This document shows, one piece after another, positions 18,243-25,560 of a DNA stretch of 64,000 nt. The stretch lies in NCBI RefSeq assembly GCF_003258515.1, contig NZ_QGEH01000002.1, positions 310,001-374,000 on the forward strand, written 5' to 3'. The translations under genes and the position numbers were made by a program. The notes below the pieces were generated by a model. The model worked only from the letters and a program-made list of their open reading frames with translations. It searched no databases and was not told where the DNA came from. The first letter of the stretch is position 1, and the number at the start of each line of letters is the position of its first letter. This DNA comes from Marinobacter bohaiensis. GTDB lineage: Bacteria; Pseudomonadota; Gammaproteobacteria; Pseudomonadales; Oleiphilaceae.

Positions 18243-19319
18243 ATGCGACACAGATTCTGGCCGGAAGAATCGGCCGACGACATCGAACTGGCCGCCCTCA
18301 ATCGGGCGAACGGGACGCCTCCGGGCCGCGACGACACCCTGCAGACCATGGCTGACGCCGACAGCGCCGATAGCCTGTCGCTGGTGTCGCACTATTTCCG
18401 CGACGCCGCACGCTATTCGATGCTGGGGGAGCGCGCCGAACGGCGGCTCAGCCGGCGCCTGCATCACGCCCTGGCGCGGCTGGCCGAACACCGCGGCCTG
18501 CCCGAAGGCACGGCGCTGACCCTGCGCGACGTCACCGAAGAGCTGCTGCCCGGCGACCTGACCTCGGCCCATGCCCGCCGCGCCCTGCGCCTGGCATCGG
18601 CCTGCCGCAGCACGCTGATCCAGAGCAACTTGCGGCTGGCGGTGCATCTGGCGCGGCGCCACGCCAATCGCGGCATCCCGCTGATCGACCTGATCCAGGA
18701 TGGCAACGTGGGGCTGATCAAGGCGGTGGAGCGCTTCGACCCGGGTAAGGGCTTCCGCTTTTCCACCTACGCCTATTGGTGGATCAGCGAGGAAATCAAA
18801 CGCAGCCTCAAGCGCGGGCGCCGGGTGGTGCGCACCCCAGAGCACGTGGTGGATGAGATCCGCGCATTGCAATCCGCCAGCCAGCAACTGCGCGGCGAAA
18901 GCGGCAATGCTCCCGACGCCTCGGCGCTGGCGCGACGACTGGGCACCTCGATCCGGCGCATCAAGGAACTGCAGCGCTACGCGCTGCCGGAAGTGTCCAC
19001 CGACACACCGCTGAGCGACAGCGAGGACCTCAAGCTGGGGGATGCTCTGGCCGCCGAGCCTCCACGCGACCAGCCGGAAACCAGCCTGGAGCCGCGCGAC
19101 CAGAAACGTCTGCTGGGGGACATCCTCGCCCGCCTGGATCCCCGGGAGCAGGATATCCTGTCACGCCGCTTTGGCCTGGACCGGGCCGAGCCGGAAACCC
19201 TGCAGGTGATCTCCGAAGCCCTGGGTCTGAGCCGTGAGCGGGTGCGTCAGATCGAGAAAGGAGCATTGGCAAAACTGCGCGAGCAGTACGCCGATCTGGC
19301 TCACATGGCGGGAAACTGA
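18243..19319 (+). CDS. RNA polymerase sigma-70 family factor (RpoS/RpoH-like)
   Basis: A 358-residue sigma factor. Region 2 is clear: NLRLAVHLARRHANRGIP, LIDLIQDGNVGLIKAVERFD and FRFSTYAYWWISEEIKRSL, which hold the core-binding and -10-melting elements. Region 3 follows, and region 4.2 is a DNA-binding helix-turn-helix (LGLSRERVRQIEKGALAKLRE). A spacer of about 55 residues (HHALARLAEHRGL...) separates region 1.2 from region 2.1, longer than usual. The ATG at 18243 gives MRHRFWPEES; an open frame runs further upstream without a ribosome-binding site. RpoS, RpoH or an alternative stress sigma are all possible. Its position after the ectoine genes hints at stress control but does not prove it. 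Confidence 0.82.
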   Translation: MRHRFWPEESADDIELAALNRANGTPPGRDDTLQTMADADSADSLSLVSHYFRDAARYSMLGERAERRLSRRLHHALARLAEHRGLPEGTALTLRDVTEELLPGDLTSAHARRALRLASACRSTLIQSNLRLAVHLARRHANRGIPLIDLIQDGNVGLIKAVERFDPGKGFRFSTYAYWWISEEIKRSLKRGRRVVRTPEHVVDEIRALQSASQQLRGESGNAPDASALARRLGTSIRRIKELQRYALPEVSTDTPLSDSEDLKLGDALAAEPPRDQPETSLEPRDQKRLLGDILARLDPREQDILSRRFGLDRAEPETLQVISEALGLSRERVRQIEKGALAKLREQYADLAHMAGN

Positions 19320-19349
19320 GACGCCGGGCCGTCGTCGGCCGGCATCTCA
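19317..19349. terminator. Hairpin between sigma-factor gene and DUF3429 gene
   Basis: A TGAGA...TCTCA stem with internal GCCGG/CCGGC pairing overlaps the sigma-factor stop codon and lies just beyond the stop of the convergent DUF3429 gene. It lacks U-tracts. Confidence 0.45.
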
Positions 19350-19353
19350 GCCG

Positions 19354-19806
19354 TCACAGAGGATGAGTGAGCAACCAGCCCGCCGCGACCGCCTGACAGG
19401 CACAGGCCACCAGCGTCAGCACCGCGCGCAGGCGCCGGTACCAGCCGGGCCAGTACAGCCGCATCCACTTAACATCCACCACGTAGAGCGCCAGATAGGC
19501 CAGGGGATAGACCAGTGTCTGGGCCGACAATGGCAGCAGCAGCGCCAGCCCGGCGGTCAGGAAAAACACCTGGCTGACCACCAGCGTGGAGATGGGGGAG
19601 AGGGGGAAGCAACGCTGCTCCAGTTGCAACGCGATGGGCCAGTAGACACCCGCCATGAACGCGAGAATGCCGGCGCTGTAGATGTAGAACAGCTTGATGC
19701 ACAGGGCCTCGGCGCCGGGCCAGAAGATAATCGCCAACACCCCGATCAGGAAGGGGGCCAGCCCGGCCAGGCCGATGGCGGTTGCCAGTCGCGCCACCGA
19801 AATCAT
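19354..19806 (-). CDS. DUF3429-family membrane protein
   Basis: A 150-residue inner-membrane protein with about five hydrophobic segments. The phrases FYIYSAGILAFMAGVYWPIAL and LVYPLAYLALYVVDVKWMRLYWPGWYRRLR are characteristic of the DUF3429 family. Function is unknown. It overlaps the preceding minus-strand gene by four bases (ATGA), so the pair is translationally coupled. Confidence 0.8.
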   Translation of the reverse strand: MISVARLATAIGLAGLAPFLIGVLAIIFWPGAEALCIKLFYIYSAGILAFMAGVYWPIALQLEQRCFPLSPISTLVVSQVFFLTAGLALLLPLSAQTLVYPLAYLALYVVDVKWMRLYWPGWYRRLRAVLTLVACACQAVAAGWLLTHPL

Positions 19807-20108
19807 CGGCGATCTTCCTGCACGCGGATGCGCAGGGGCTCCGACTTGCCGTCGTCGAGGCCGATCATCTCGTCATAGGCGGAGGCGTGGACCACCTCGG
19901 TGCGCTGCACATCGAACGACCCCAGCAGATCCTGGGCCTGCCAGGCGCTTTTCAGCAACCGCGACCGGCCCCGGTCGTCGGACAACACGTAGAGACCGTC
20001 CGCCAGGTGCAAACGCGCCATGTAGAACTGCCCTTCCAGGGACAGCAATTCCAGCAGGTCGATCCGGAGATCGTCCCGCTGTCGCAGCTCTTCGAGGGTG
20101 ATTCGCAA
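19803..20108 (-). CDS. Small conserved protein, DUF6482-like
   Basis: A 101-residue soluble protein (LEELRQRDDLRIDLLELLSLEGQFYMARLHLADGLYVLSDD...). The mix of leucine-rich helix and short beta strands, and the phrase on making a response to DGLYVL, resemble the DUF6482 family of marine gammaproteobacteria; that assignment is from memory and moderate. It is coupled to the DUF3429 gene by a four-base overlap. Function unknown. Confidence 0.65.
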   Translation of the reverse strand: MRITLEELRQRDDLRIDLLELLSLEGQFYMARLHLADGLYVLSDDRGRSRLLKSAWQAQDLLGSFDVQRTEVVHASAYDEMIGLDDGKSEPLRIRVQEDRR

Positions 20109-20195
20109 GACCCGTCCTCCCGGCCATGGGTGTGGGTATGGTTGTGGGAAGACGTACGCTCAGGATGCGTGAAAGGATCAGGCCGGGTGCTGCGC

Positions 20196-20813
20196 TCAGC
20201 GCGGGAACGGTCGCTCACCCGCCAGCTCAGCGCAGACGGCGTGCTGCGGACAGTGCCAGAGGTGATCGTTGACCAGCCCCACCGCCTGCATGAAGGCATA
20301 GACGATGGTGGGCCCGACGAAATTGAACCCCTGCTTCTTGAGCGCGCGGGACATCGCCTCGGCCTCGGGCGTGGTGGTCGGCACCTGATCGAGCGAGCGC
20401 CAGGCACCCTGGATCGGACGATGCTCGACGAACGACCAGAGGAACTCGGAGAAGGAGCGGCCCGCCTCCTGGAAAGCCAGGAAAGCACGCGCGTTGCGGA
20501 TAATCGACTCCACCTTGAGCCGATTGCGGATGATTCCGGGATTCTCCAGCAGCGATGCCACTTTGTCGGCATCGTAGCGGGCGATGCGCTCCGGATCGAA
20601 ACCGTCGAACGCGGCCTCGTAGTTGGCCTGCTTGCGCAGAATGGTGATCCAGCTCAGTCCCGCCTGCTGACCGTCCAGGCACAGCTTCGCGAACAGCTCG
20701 CGGTCGTCGGACACCGGCCGCCCCCAGATCCGGTCGTGATACTCAACGTACTGCGGGTCGCTGCCGCACCAGCCGCAGCGCTCGGCAACGCGGGTGTCCG
20801 GGGTGTCACTCAT
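20196..20813 (-). CDS. tag: DNA-3-methyladenine glycosylase I
   Basis: A 205-residue base-excision-repair glycosylase that removes 3-methyladenine from DNA. Family marks are clear: CGWCGSDPQYVEYHDRIWG near the N-terminus (a Zn-binding Cys and His), LDGQQAGLSWITILRKQ, and NFVGPTIVYAFMQAVGLVNDH followed by LWHCPQH, which supplies the remaining zinc ligands. The ATG at 20811-20813 has a purine-rich GGGAGAA upstream. A longer open frame adds 35 unrelated residues and is not preferred. Spacing to pdxH (52 bp, same strand) suggests cotranscription. Confidence 0.95.
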   Translation of the reverse strand: MSDTPDTRVAERCGWCGSDPQYVEYHDRIWGRPVSDDRELFAKLCLDGQQAGLSWITILRKQANYEAAFDGFDPERIARYDADKVASLLENPGIIRNRLKVESIIRNARAFLAFQEAGRSFSEFLWSFVEHRPIQGAWRSLDQVPTTTPEAEAMSRALKKQGFNFVGPTIVYAFMQAVGLVNDHLWHCPQHAVCAELAGERPFPR

Positions 20814-20865
20814 GCCTGTTCTCCCTGCCTGGCCTGTGTGCTTGCGTGATGCCGCGACGGTTCGC

Positions 20866-21501
20866 TCAGGGCTGCAGGCGATTGACCCGCCACCCATCCG
20901 CCTCGCGGCAGTATTCAAACCGGTCGTGCAGGCGACTGGGACGCCCCTGCCAGAATTCGAAGCGCTCCGGCACCAGGCGGTAGCCGCCCCAGAACGACGG
21001 CAGCGGCACCTCGCCCTGCTGGAAGCGCTGCTTCATTTCAGCCACCTTCTGCTCAAGCAGACCGCGCGAGGAAATCACCCGGCTCTGTTCCGACACCCAG
21101 GCACCGATCTGGCTGCCACGCGGGCGCGAGGCGAAGTAGCGCAGGGATTCCGCCTTGCTCACCTTCTCCACCCGGCCTTCGATACTGACCTGCCGGTTGA
21201 GGGCAATCCAGGGAAACAGCATGGCCGCGCGCGGGTTGCGTTCCAGTTCCTGTGCCTTGCGGCTGCCATAGTTGGTGTAGAAGACGAATCCCTCGTCGCC
21301 GAAATACTTCAGCAGAACCGTGCGCAGGCTCGGTTGACCACCATCACCCACCGTGCCCAGCGACAGTGCATTGGGCTCAAGCACGCCCGCATCCCGTGCA
21401 TCCTGGAACCAGCGTTCGAACTGGCGCACCGGCTCCGGGTCCAGGTGGTCCTCATCCAGGCCTTCGGATTCGAAGTCCCGACGCATGTCACTGATATCCA
21501 T
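20866..21501 (-). CDS. pdxH: Pyridoxamine/pyridoxine 5'-phosphate oxidase
   Basis: A 211-residue FMN enzyme that completes pyridoxal phosphate synthesis and salvage. It shows [28 protein letters not shown] (FMN binding), SRVISSRG and the C-terminal signature [26 protein letters not shown]. The start at 21499-21501 ([10 protein letters not shown]) follows AGGA; the longer reading adds 19 residues from the repeat region upstream. Its product, PLP, is the cofactor of EctB, but no regulatory link is visible. Confidence 0.96.
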   Translation of the reverse strand: MDISDMRRDFESEGLDEDHLDPEPVRQFERWFQDARDAGVLEPNALSLGTVGDGGQPSLRTVLLKYFGDEGFVFYTNYGSRKAQELERNPRAAMLFPWIALNRQVSIEGRVEKVSKAESLRYFASRPRGSQIGAWVSEQSRVISSRGLLEQKVAEMKQRFQQGEVPLPSFWGGYRLVPERFEFWQGRPSRLHDRFEYCREADGWRVNRLQP

Positions 21502-21525
21502 GATCTCGTCCTGTCGCCCCCCTTT

Positions 21526-21585
21526 CACTGCATTAGAAGTACGGCCACTGCATTGCAAGTACGGTCACTGCGCTGAAGTACGCTG
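21526..21585. repeat. Three imperfect 20-bp tandem repeats upstream of pdxH
   Basis: Units begin at 21526, 21546 and 21566, each starting CACTGC and sharing GAAGTACG or CAAGTACG (for example CACTGCATTAGAAGTACGGC). Units 1 and 2 differ at three positions; the third has drifted. They lie 25 bp upstream of the pdxH start, in the likely promoter region. Confidence 0.75.
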
Positions 21586-22015
21586 TCGCAGCGCTGGAAG
21601 TTCATTCACGACACGCCAATCCCGGGGGCTGGCATACAGGTTGCGTGTGCACTCCAGCAACGACCTGTCTCCGGCAGGCTTTCATCATACGGACTCCAAC
21701 GGCGCCTTGGTATGCCCGGCCGCGGCTGTCCGATTCATCCAGAGGCATCCGGCACCGTCCGGCATGACCGACTCATTTATTTAGACGCCAAAATATTTTG
21801 CGTCTTTGTCATGGCGAGCAACGCCCCGACGTTTCCGCCATCTGTTCCGTCAAGTTTAGAGACGGACCTCGCTAGCCTTCGTATAAAGGCTCTGCTAGCG
21901 TGCAATACAGATCCAGCCAGGGAGCGGCGAACAAAATGAGTTTAAATTCAATTTTTTACTATACTTAATAAATAACGCCGTACCGGGCCTCGGGGCCCTA
22001 CAGGAAAAACCTGGA
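21586..22015. other. Divergent regulatory region between pdxH and proV, with two inverted repeats
   Basis: About 430 bp with no gene. Two dyads stand out: AGACG-CCAAAATATTTTG-CGTCT at 21783-21805 (near-perfect, AT core) and CGCTAG (21870-21875) with CTAGCG (21895-21900). A TATACT at 21960-21965 in an AT-rich stretch is a plausible -10 for proV; its -35 (TGAGTT, 17 bp upstream) is poor, which is common for osmotically activated promoters. The dyads may be operators. Confidence 0.5.
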
Positions 22016-23206
22016 ATGAAGCCAAAAGTCATCGTCAAGAACCTCTTCAAAGTCTTCGGGGACAACCCGGAAGAGGCCATGAACCTGGTTCGCCAGGGCA
22101 TTGGCAAGGCGGATATCTTCAAACAGACCGGCAAGACCATCGGCGTCATGGACGCTTCCTTCGAGATCCACGAAGGCGAGATTTTCGTCGTCATGGGCCT
22201 GTCCGGTTCCGGCAAATCCACCCTCGTGCGGCTGCTCAACCGCCTGATCGAGCCCACTGAGGGCGAGGTCTGGGTCGGCGATCAGAACATCGCCGCCCTG
22301 TCGGAGAGCGAACTCAACGAGCTGCGCCGCAAGAAAATGAGCATGGTGTTCCAGTCGTTCGCGCTCATGCCTCACATGAACGTGATCGATAATGCGGCAT
22401 TCGGCCTGGAATTGTCCGGCGTACCGCGGGAGGAGCGCCATAAAAGGGCACGCGCCGCGCTGGCCCAGGTCGGTCTGGAAGCCAACGCCCGCAGCTACCC
22501 GGACGAGCTGTCCGGTGGCATGCAGCAACGGGTCGGCCTGGCCCGCGCCCTGACCAACGATCCGGAAATCATGCTGATGGACGAGGCCTTCTCGGCCCTG
22601 GATCCACTGATCCGCACCGAGATGCAGGATGAGCTGGTCAAGCTGCAGCGCGACTCCAAGCGCACCGTCATCTTCATCTCCCATGACCTGGACGAAGCCA
22701 TGCGCATCGGCGATCGCATCGCCATCATGGAGGGCGGCCGCGTGGTCCAGGTGGGCACCCCGGACGAGATCCTCAAGAACCCGGCGGACGATTACGTTCG
22801 TTCCTTCTTCCGTGGAGTGGACGTCTCCACCGTGCTGTCGGCCCGCGACATCGCCACCAAGAAACAGATCACCGTGATCGAACGCGAAGGCGCCGGCCCC
22901 CGGGCGGCGCTGGAACGCCTGCGCCAGAACGAGCGCGACTACGGCTACGTGGTCACCCCGGACCAGACCTTCCACGGTGTGGTCTCCATCGACTCCCTGA
23001 AAACCGCCGACAGTAACGGCGGCCGCGTCAGCGACGCCCTGCTGTCCGGCGTGGACCCCATTGCCGCCGACGCATCCCTGCACGACATCATCGGCTCCGT
23101 AGCGGAAGCGCCCTGCGGGCTGCCGGTGGTCAATGGTGACGGACGCTACCTGGGTGTGATTTCCAGGTCCGTACTGCTGCAGGCTCTGGATCGGGAGGGG
23201 GAATAG
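22016..23206 (+). CDS. proV: Glycine betaine/proline betaine ABC transporter, ATP-binding protein ProV
   Basis: A 396-residue ATPase for compatible-solute import. It has [11 protein letters not shown] at the start, Walker [10 protein letters not shown], signature [15 protein letters not shown], Walker [15 protein letters not shown] and the H-loop ISHDLDEAM. The last ~110 residues are a CBS-domain region, which in OpuA/ProV proteins senses ionic strength. The ATG at 22016 follows CAGGAAAA. proW begins two bases after the stop, and proX follows. It supplies external osmoprotectants, complementing the ectoine genes in the same window. Confidence 0.95.
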   Translation: MKPKVIVKNLFKVFGDNPEEAMNLVRQGIGKADIFKQTGKTIGVMDASFEIHEGEIFVVMGLSGSGKSTLVRLLNRLIEPTEGEVWVGDQNIAALSESELNELRRKKMSMVFQSFALMPHMNVIDNAAFGLELSGVPREERHKRARAALAQVGLEANARSYPDELSGGMQQRVGLARALTNDPEIMLMDEAFSALDPLIRTEMQDELVKLQRDSKRTVIFISHDLDEAMRIGDRIAIMEGGRVVQVGTPDEILKNPADDYVRSFFRGVDVSTVLSARDIATKKQITVIEREGAGPRAALERLRQNERDYGYVVTPDQTFHGVVSIDSLKTADSNGGRVSDALLSGVDPIAADASLHDIIGSVAEAPCGLPVVNGDGRYLGVISRSVLLQALDREGE

Positions 23207-23208
23207 AC

Positions 23209-24339
23209 ATGGCAGAAGAAAACAACACACAGAATGGGGACCAGGTCCCCTACGACGCCTCCGGCGATAACAATCCCTGGGCCGACGCCTCGGAACAACA
23301 GGGCGCGGGCGGCGGTGCCGGCAACCCCTGGGGCAGCGCCGGCGGCGAGGGCGAAGGCGCCACCAACGGCGGCGACTGGCTCAGCGGCGCGGACCAGGTG
23401 GACGCCGTCCACAACACCTTGAGCGATCCCTTCAAAACCGAGTGGTTCGACATCCAGAGCGGCGTGGAACACGGCATCGACTGGATCGTCGACAACTTCC
23501 GGATCTTCTTCCAGTTGGTCAAGCAGCCGGTGGATTTCGCCCTGAGCTTCTTCGACGCCACCCTGCTCAGCGTGCCGCCGGTGATCATGATCATCCTGTT
23601 CGGCCTGCTGGCCTGGCAACTGGCGGGCATCCGCCTGGGCATCGCCGCGATTATCGGGATGACCGCCATGGGCGCCATCGGCGCCTGGAACGAGGCGATG
23701 ACCACCCTGTCGCTGGTAATCACCTCCGTGCTGTTCTGCATGATCATCGGCATTCCCACCGGCATCTGGATGGCCAAGAGCGATCGGATCACCAGCGTCG
23801 TGCGCCCGGTGCTGGACGCCATGCAGACCACGCCGGCCTTCGTCTACCTGGTGCCGATCGTCATGCTGTTCGGCATCGGCAACGTGCCGGGCGTCATCGT
23901 CACCATCATCTTCGCGGTGGCGCCGGTCATTCGCCTGACCAACCTGGGCATCCGCCAGGTGCCGTCCGATCTGGTGGAAGCCTCGCGCTCGTTCGGCGCC
24001 AGCCCGCGCCAGCTGCTGTTCAAGGTCCAACTGCCGCTGGCCATGCCCACCATCATGGCGGGCGTGAACCAGACGCTGATGCTGGCCCTGTCGATGGTCG
24101 TTATCGCCTCCATGATCGCCGTGCCCGGCCTGGGCCTGATGGTGCTGCGCGGCATCGGTCGCCTCGACATCGGCCTGGCCACCGTCGGCGGCATCGGCAT
24201 CGTGATCCTGGCCATCATCCTCGATCGCATGACCCAGGCACTGGGTCGCGACTCCCGGGAAAGGGGGACCCGCCACTGGTACGAATCCGGTCCCGTGGGA
24301 CTGGTCCATGGACTGGTCAAGAGCAAGAGAGAAGCCTGA
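23209..24339 (+). CDS. proW: Glycine betaine/proline betaine ABC transporter permease ProW
   Basis: A 376-residue inner-membrane permease. A hydrophilic Gly/Asp-rich N-terminal extension (about 75 residues) precedes the membrane core, as in E. coli ProW. Core phrases such as [57 protein letters not shown] and the EAA loop [22 protein letters not shown] are typical. It starts two bases after proV, so translation is likely coupled. The ribosome-binding site, GGGAGGGGG, lies in the end of proV. Confidence 0.95.
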   Translation: MAEENNTQNGDQVPYDASGDNNPWADASEQQGAGGGAGNPWGSAGGEGEGATNGGDWLSGADQVDAVHNTLSDPFKTEWFDIQSGVEHGIDWIVDNFRIFFQLVKQPVDFALSFFDATLLSVPPVIMIILFGLLAWQLAGIRLGIAAIIGMTAMGAIGAWNEAMTTLSLVITSVLFCMIIGIPTGIWMAKSDRITSVVRPVLDAMQTTPAFVYLVPIVMLFGIGNVPGVIVTIIFAVAPVIRLTNLGIRQVPSDLVEASRSFGASPRQLLFKVQLPLAMPTIMAGVNQTLMLALSMVVIASMIAVPGLGLMVLRGIGRLDIGLATVGGIGIVILAIILDRMTQALGRDSRERGTRHWYESGPVGLVHGLVKSKREA

Positions 24340-24387
24340 TTTCATCCATAACACGAGAAGAAAGCAGAGAGCAGGAGGAAGCACGAC

Positions 24388-25377
24388 ATGACTATCAAGC
24401 AAACGCTGACAGGCGCGCTGCTGGCAGGCGGCGTGGTAATGGCGGCGCAGGCCCAGGAGATGCCCGGGGAGGGCGTCACCGTCCAGGCGCTGCAAAGCCC
24501 GATCGCCGAGGAAACCTTCCAGACCATGCTGGTCAACGAAGCCCTGCGTGACCTGGGCTACGACGTCCAGCCGATCCAGGAAGTGGACTACAGCGCCGGT
24601 TACACCTCCATCGCCAACGGCGACGCCACCTACATGGCGGTGAACTGGTATCCCCTGCACAACACCATGTACAAGAACGCCGGTGGTGACGATGCGTTCT
24701 ACCGCGAAGGCCACTACATCAGCGGCGCCGCCCAGGGCTACCTGATCGACAAGAAAACCGCCGAGGAATACGGCATCGACAACCTGGAAGCCTTCAAGGA
24801 CCCGGAAATCGCCAAGATCTTCGACACCGACGGCGATGGCAAGGCGGACCTGACCGGCTGCCAGGCGGGCTGGGGCTGTGAAGGCGTGATTGAGCACCAG
24901 CTGGATGCCTTCGAGCTGCGCGACACCGTGACCCACAAGCAGGGCCAGTACGCGGCGATCATCTCCGACACCATCACCCGTTACGAGAACGGCGACCCGA
25001 TCTTCTACTACACCTGGACCCCGTACTGGGTTTCCGGCGTGCTGGTGCCGGGCAAGGACGTGGTCTGGCTGGAAGTCCCATACTCCTCCAACCCGAACGG
25101 CACCGACACGGAGCTGCCCAACGGCAAGAACTACGGCTTCGAGATCAACAGCGAGCGGATCGTGGCCAACAAGGACTGGGCTGCGGAAAACCCGGCGGCC
25201 GCCAAGCTGTTTGAGATCATGAAAGTCTCGGTCAACGACGTCAGCGCGGAGAACATGAAGATCCGTGACGGCGAAGACAGCCAGGACGACATCATGGCCC
25301 ACACCAAAGCCTGGATCAAAAGCCACCAGGACATTTACAACGGCTGGCTGGAAGAAGCCCGCGCCGCGGCCGAGTAA
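24388..25377 (+). CDS. proX: Glycine betaine-binding periplasmic protein ProX
   Basis: A 329-residue periplasmic binding protein. A signal peptide ([23 protein letters not shown]) precedes a mature ProX-like domain: [63 protein letters not shown] and [25 protein letters not shown], whose tryptophans and tyrosines would form the aromatic betaine box. Ribosome-binding site AGGAGG is strong. It ends the proVWX operon, followed by a strong terminator. Confidence 0.95.
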   Translation: MTIKQTLTGALLAGGVVMAAQAQEMPGEGVTVQALQSPIAEETFQTMLVNEALRDLGYDVQPIQEVDYSAGYTSIANGDATYMAVNWYPLHNTMYKNAGGDDAFYREGHYISGAAQGYLIDKKTAEEYGIDNLEAFKDPEIAKIFDTDGDGKADLTGCQAGWGCEGVIEHQLDAFELRDTVTHKQGQYAAIISDTITRYENGDPIFYYTWTPYWVSGVLVPGKDVVWLEVPYSSNPNGTDTELPNGKNYGFEINSERIVANKDWAAENPAAAKLFEIMKVSVNDVSAENMKIRDGEDSQDDIMAHTKAWIKSHQDIYNGWLEEARAAAE

Positions 25378-25385
25378 GGCCCACG

Positions 25386-25416
25386 CCGGGGCACGCGTCG
25401 TGCCCCGGCCGTTTTT
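25386..25416 (+). terminator. Intrinsic terminator of proVWX
   Basis: Stem CCGGGGCAC / GTGCCCCGG with loop GCGTC, followed by CCGTTTTT, nine bases after the proX stop. Confidence 0.85.
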
Positions 25417-25560
25417 CATTGCCCGTTTGACGCCCCGCCAATTGCCCTCCGACAAGCCGCCGGCCATGACAGCCATCAGGCCAAGGCATTATCCTTCTAT
25501 ACTGCCTTTGATTTCACGAATTTCGCTGTTCCTGCTGGTTGATCGACAAGGAGTCTGACT

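Noticed and set aside
23146-25476. A 776-codon minus-strand open frame opposite proWX
   Set aside because: Shadow of two clear transporter genes; no start signal and a repetitive HQDGDDD-type translation.
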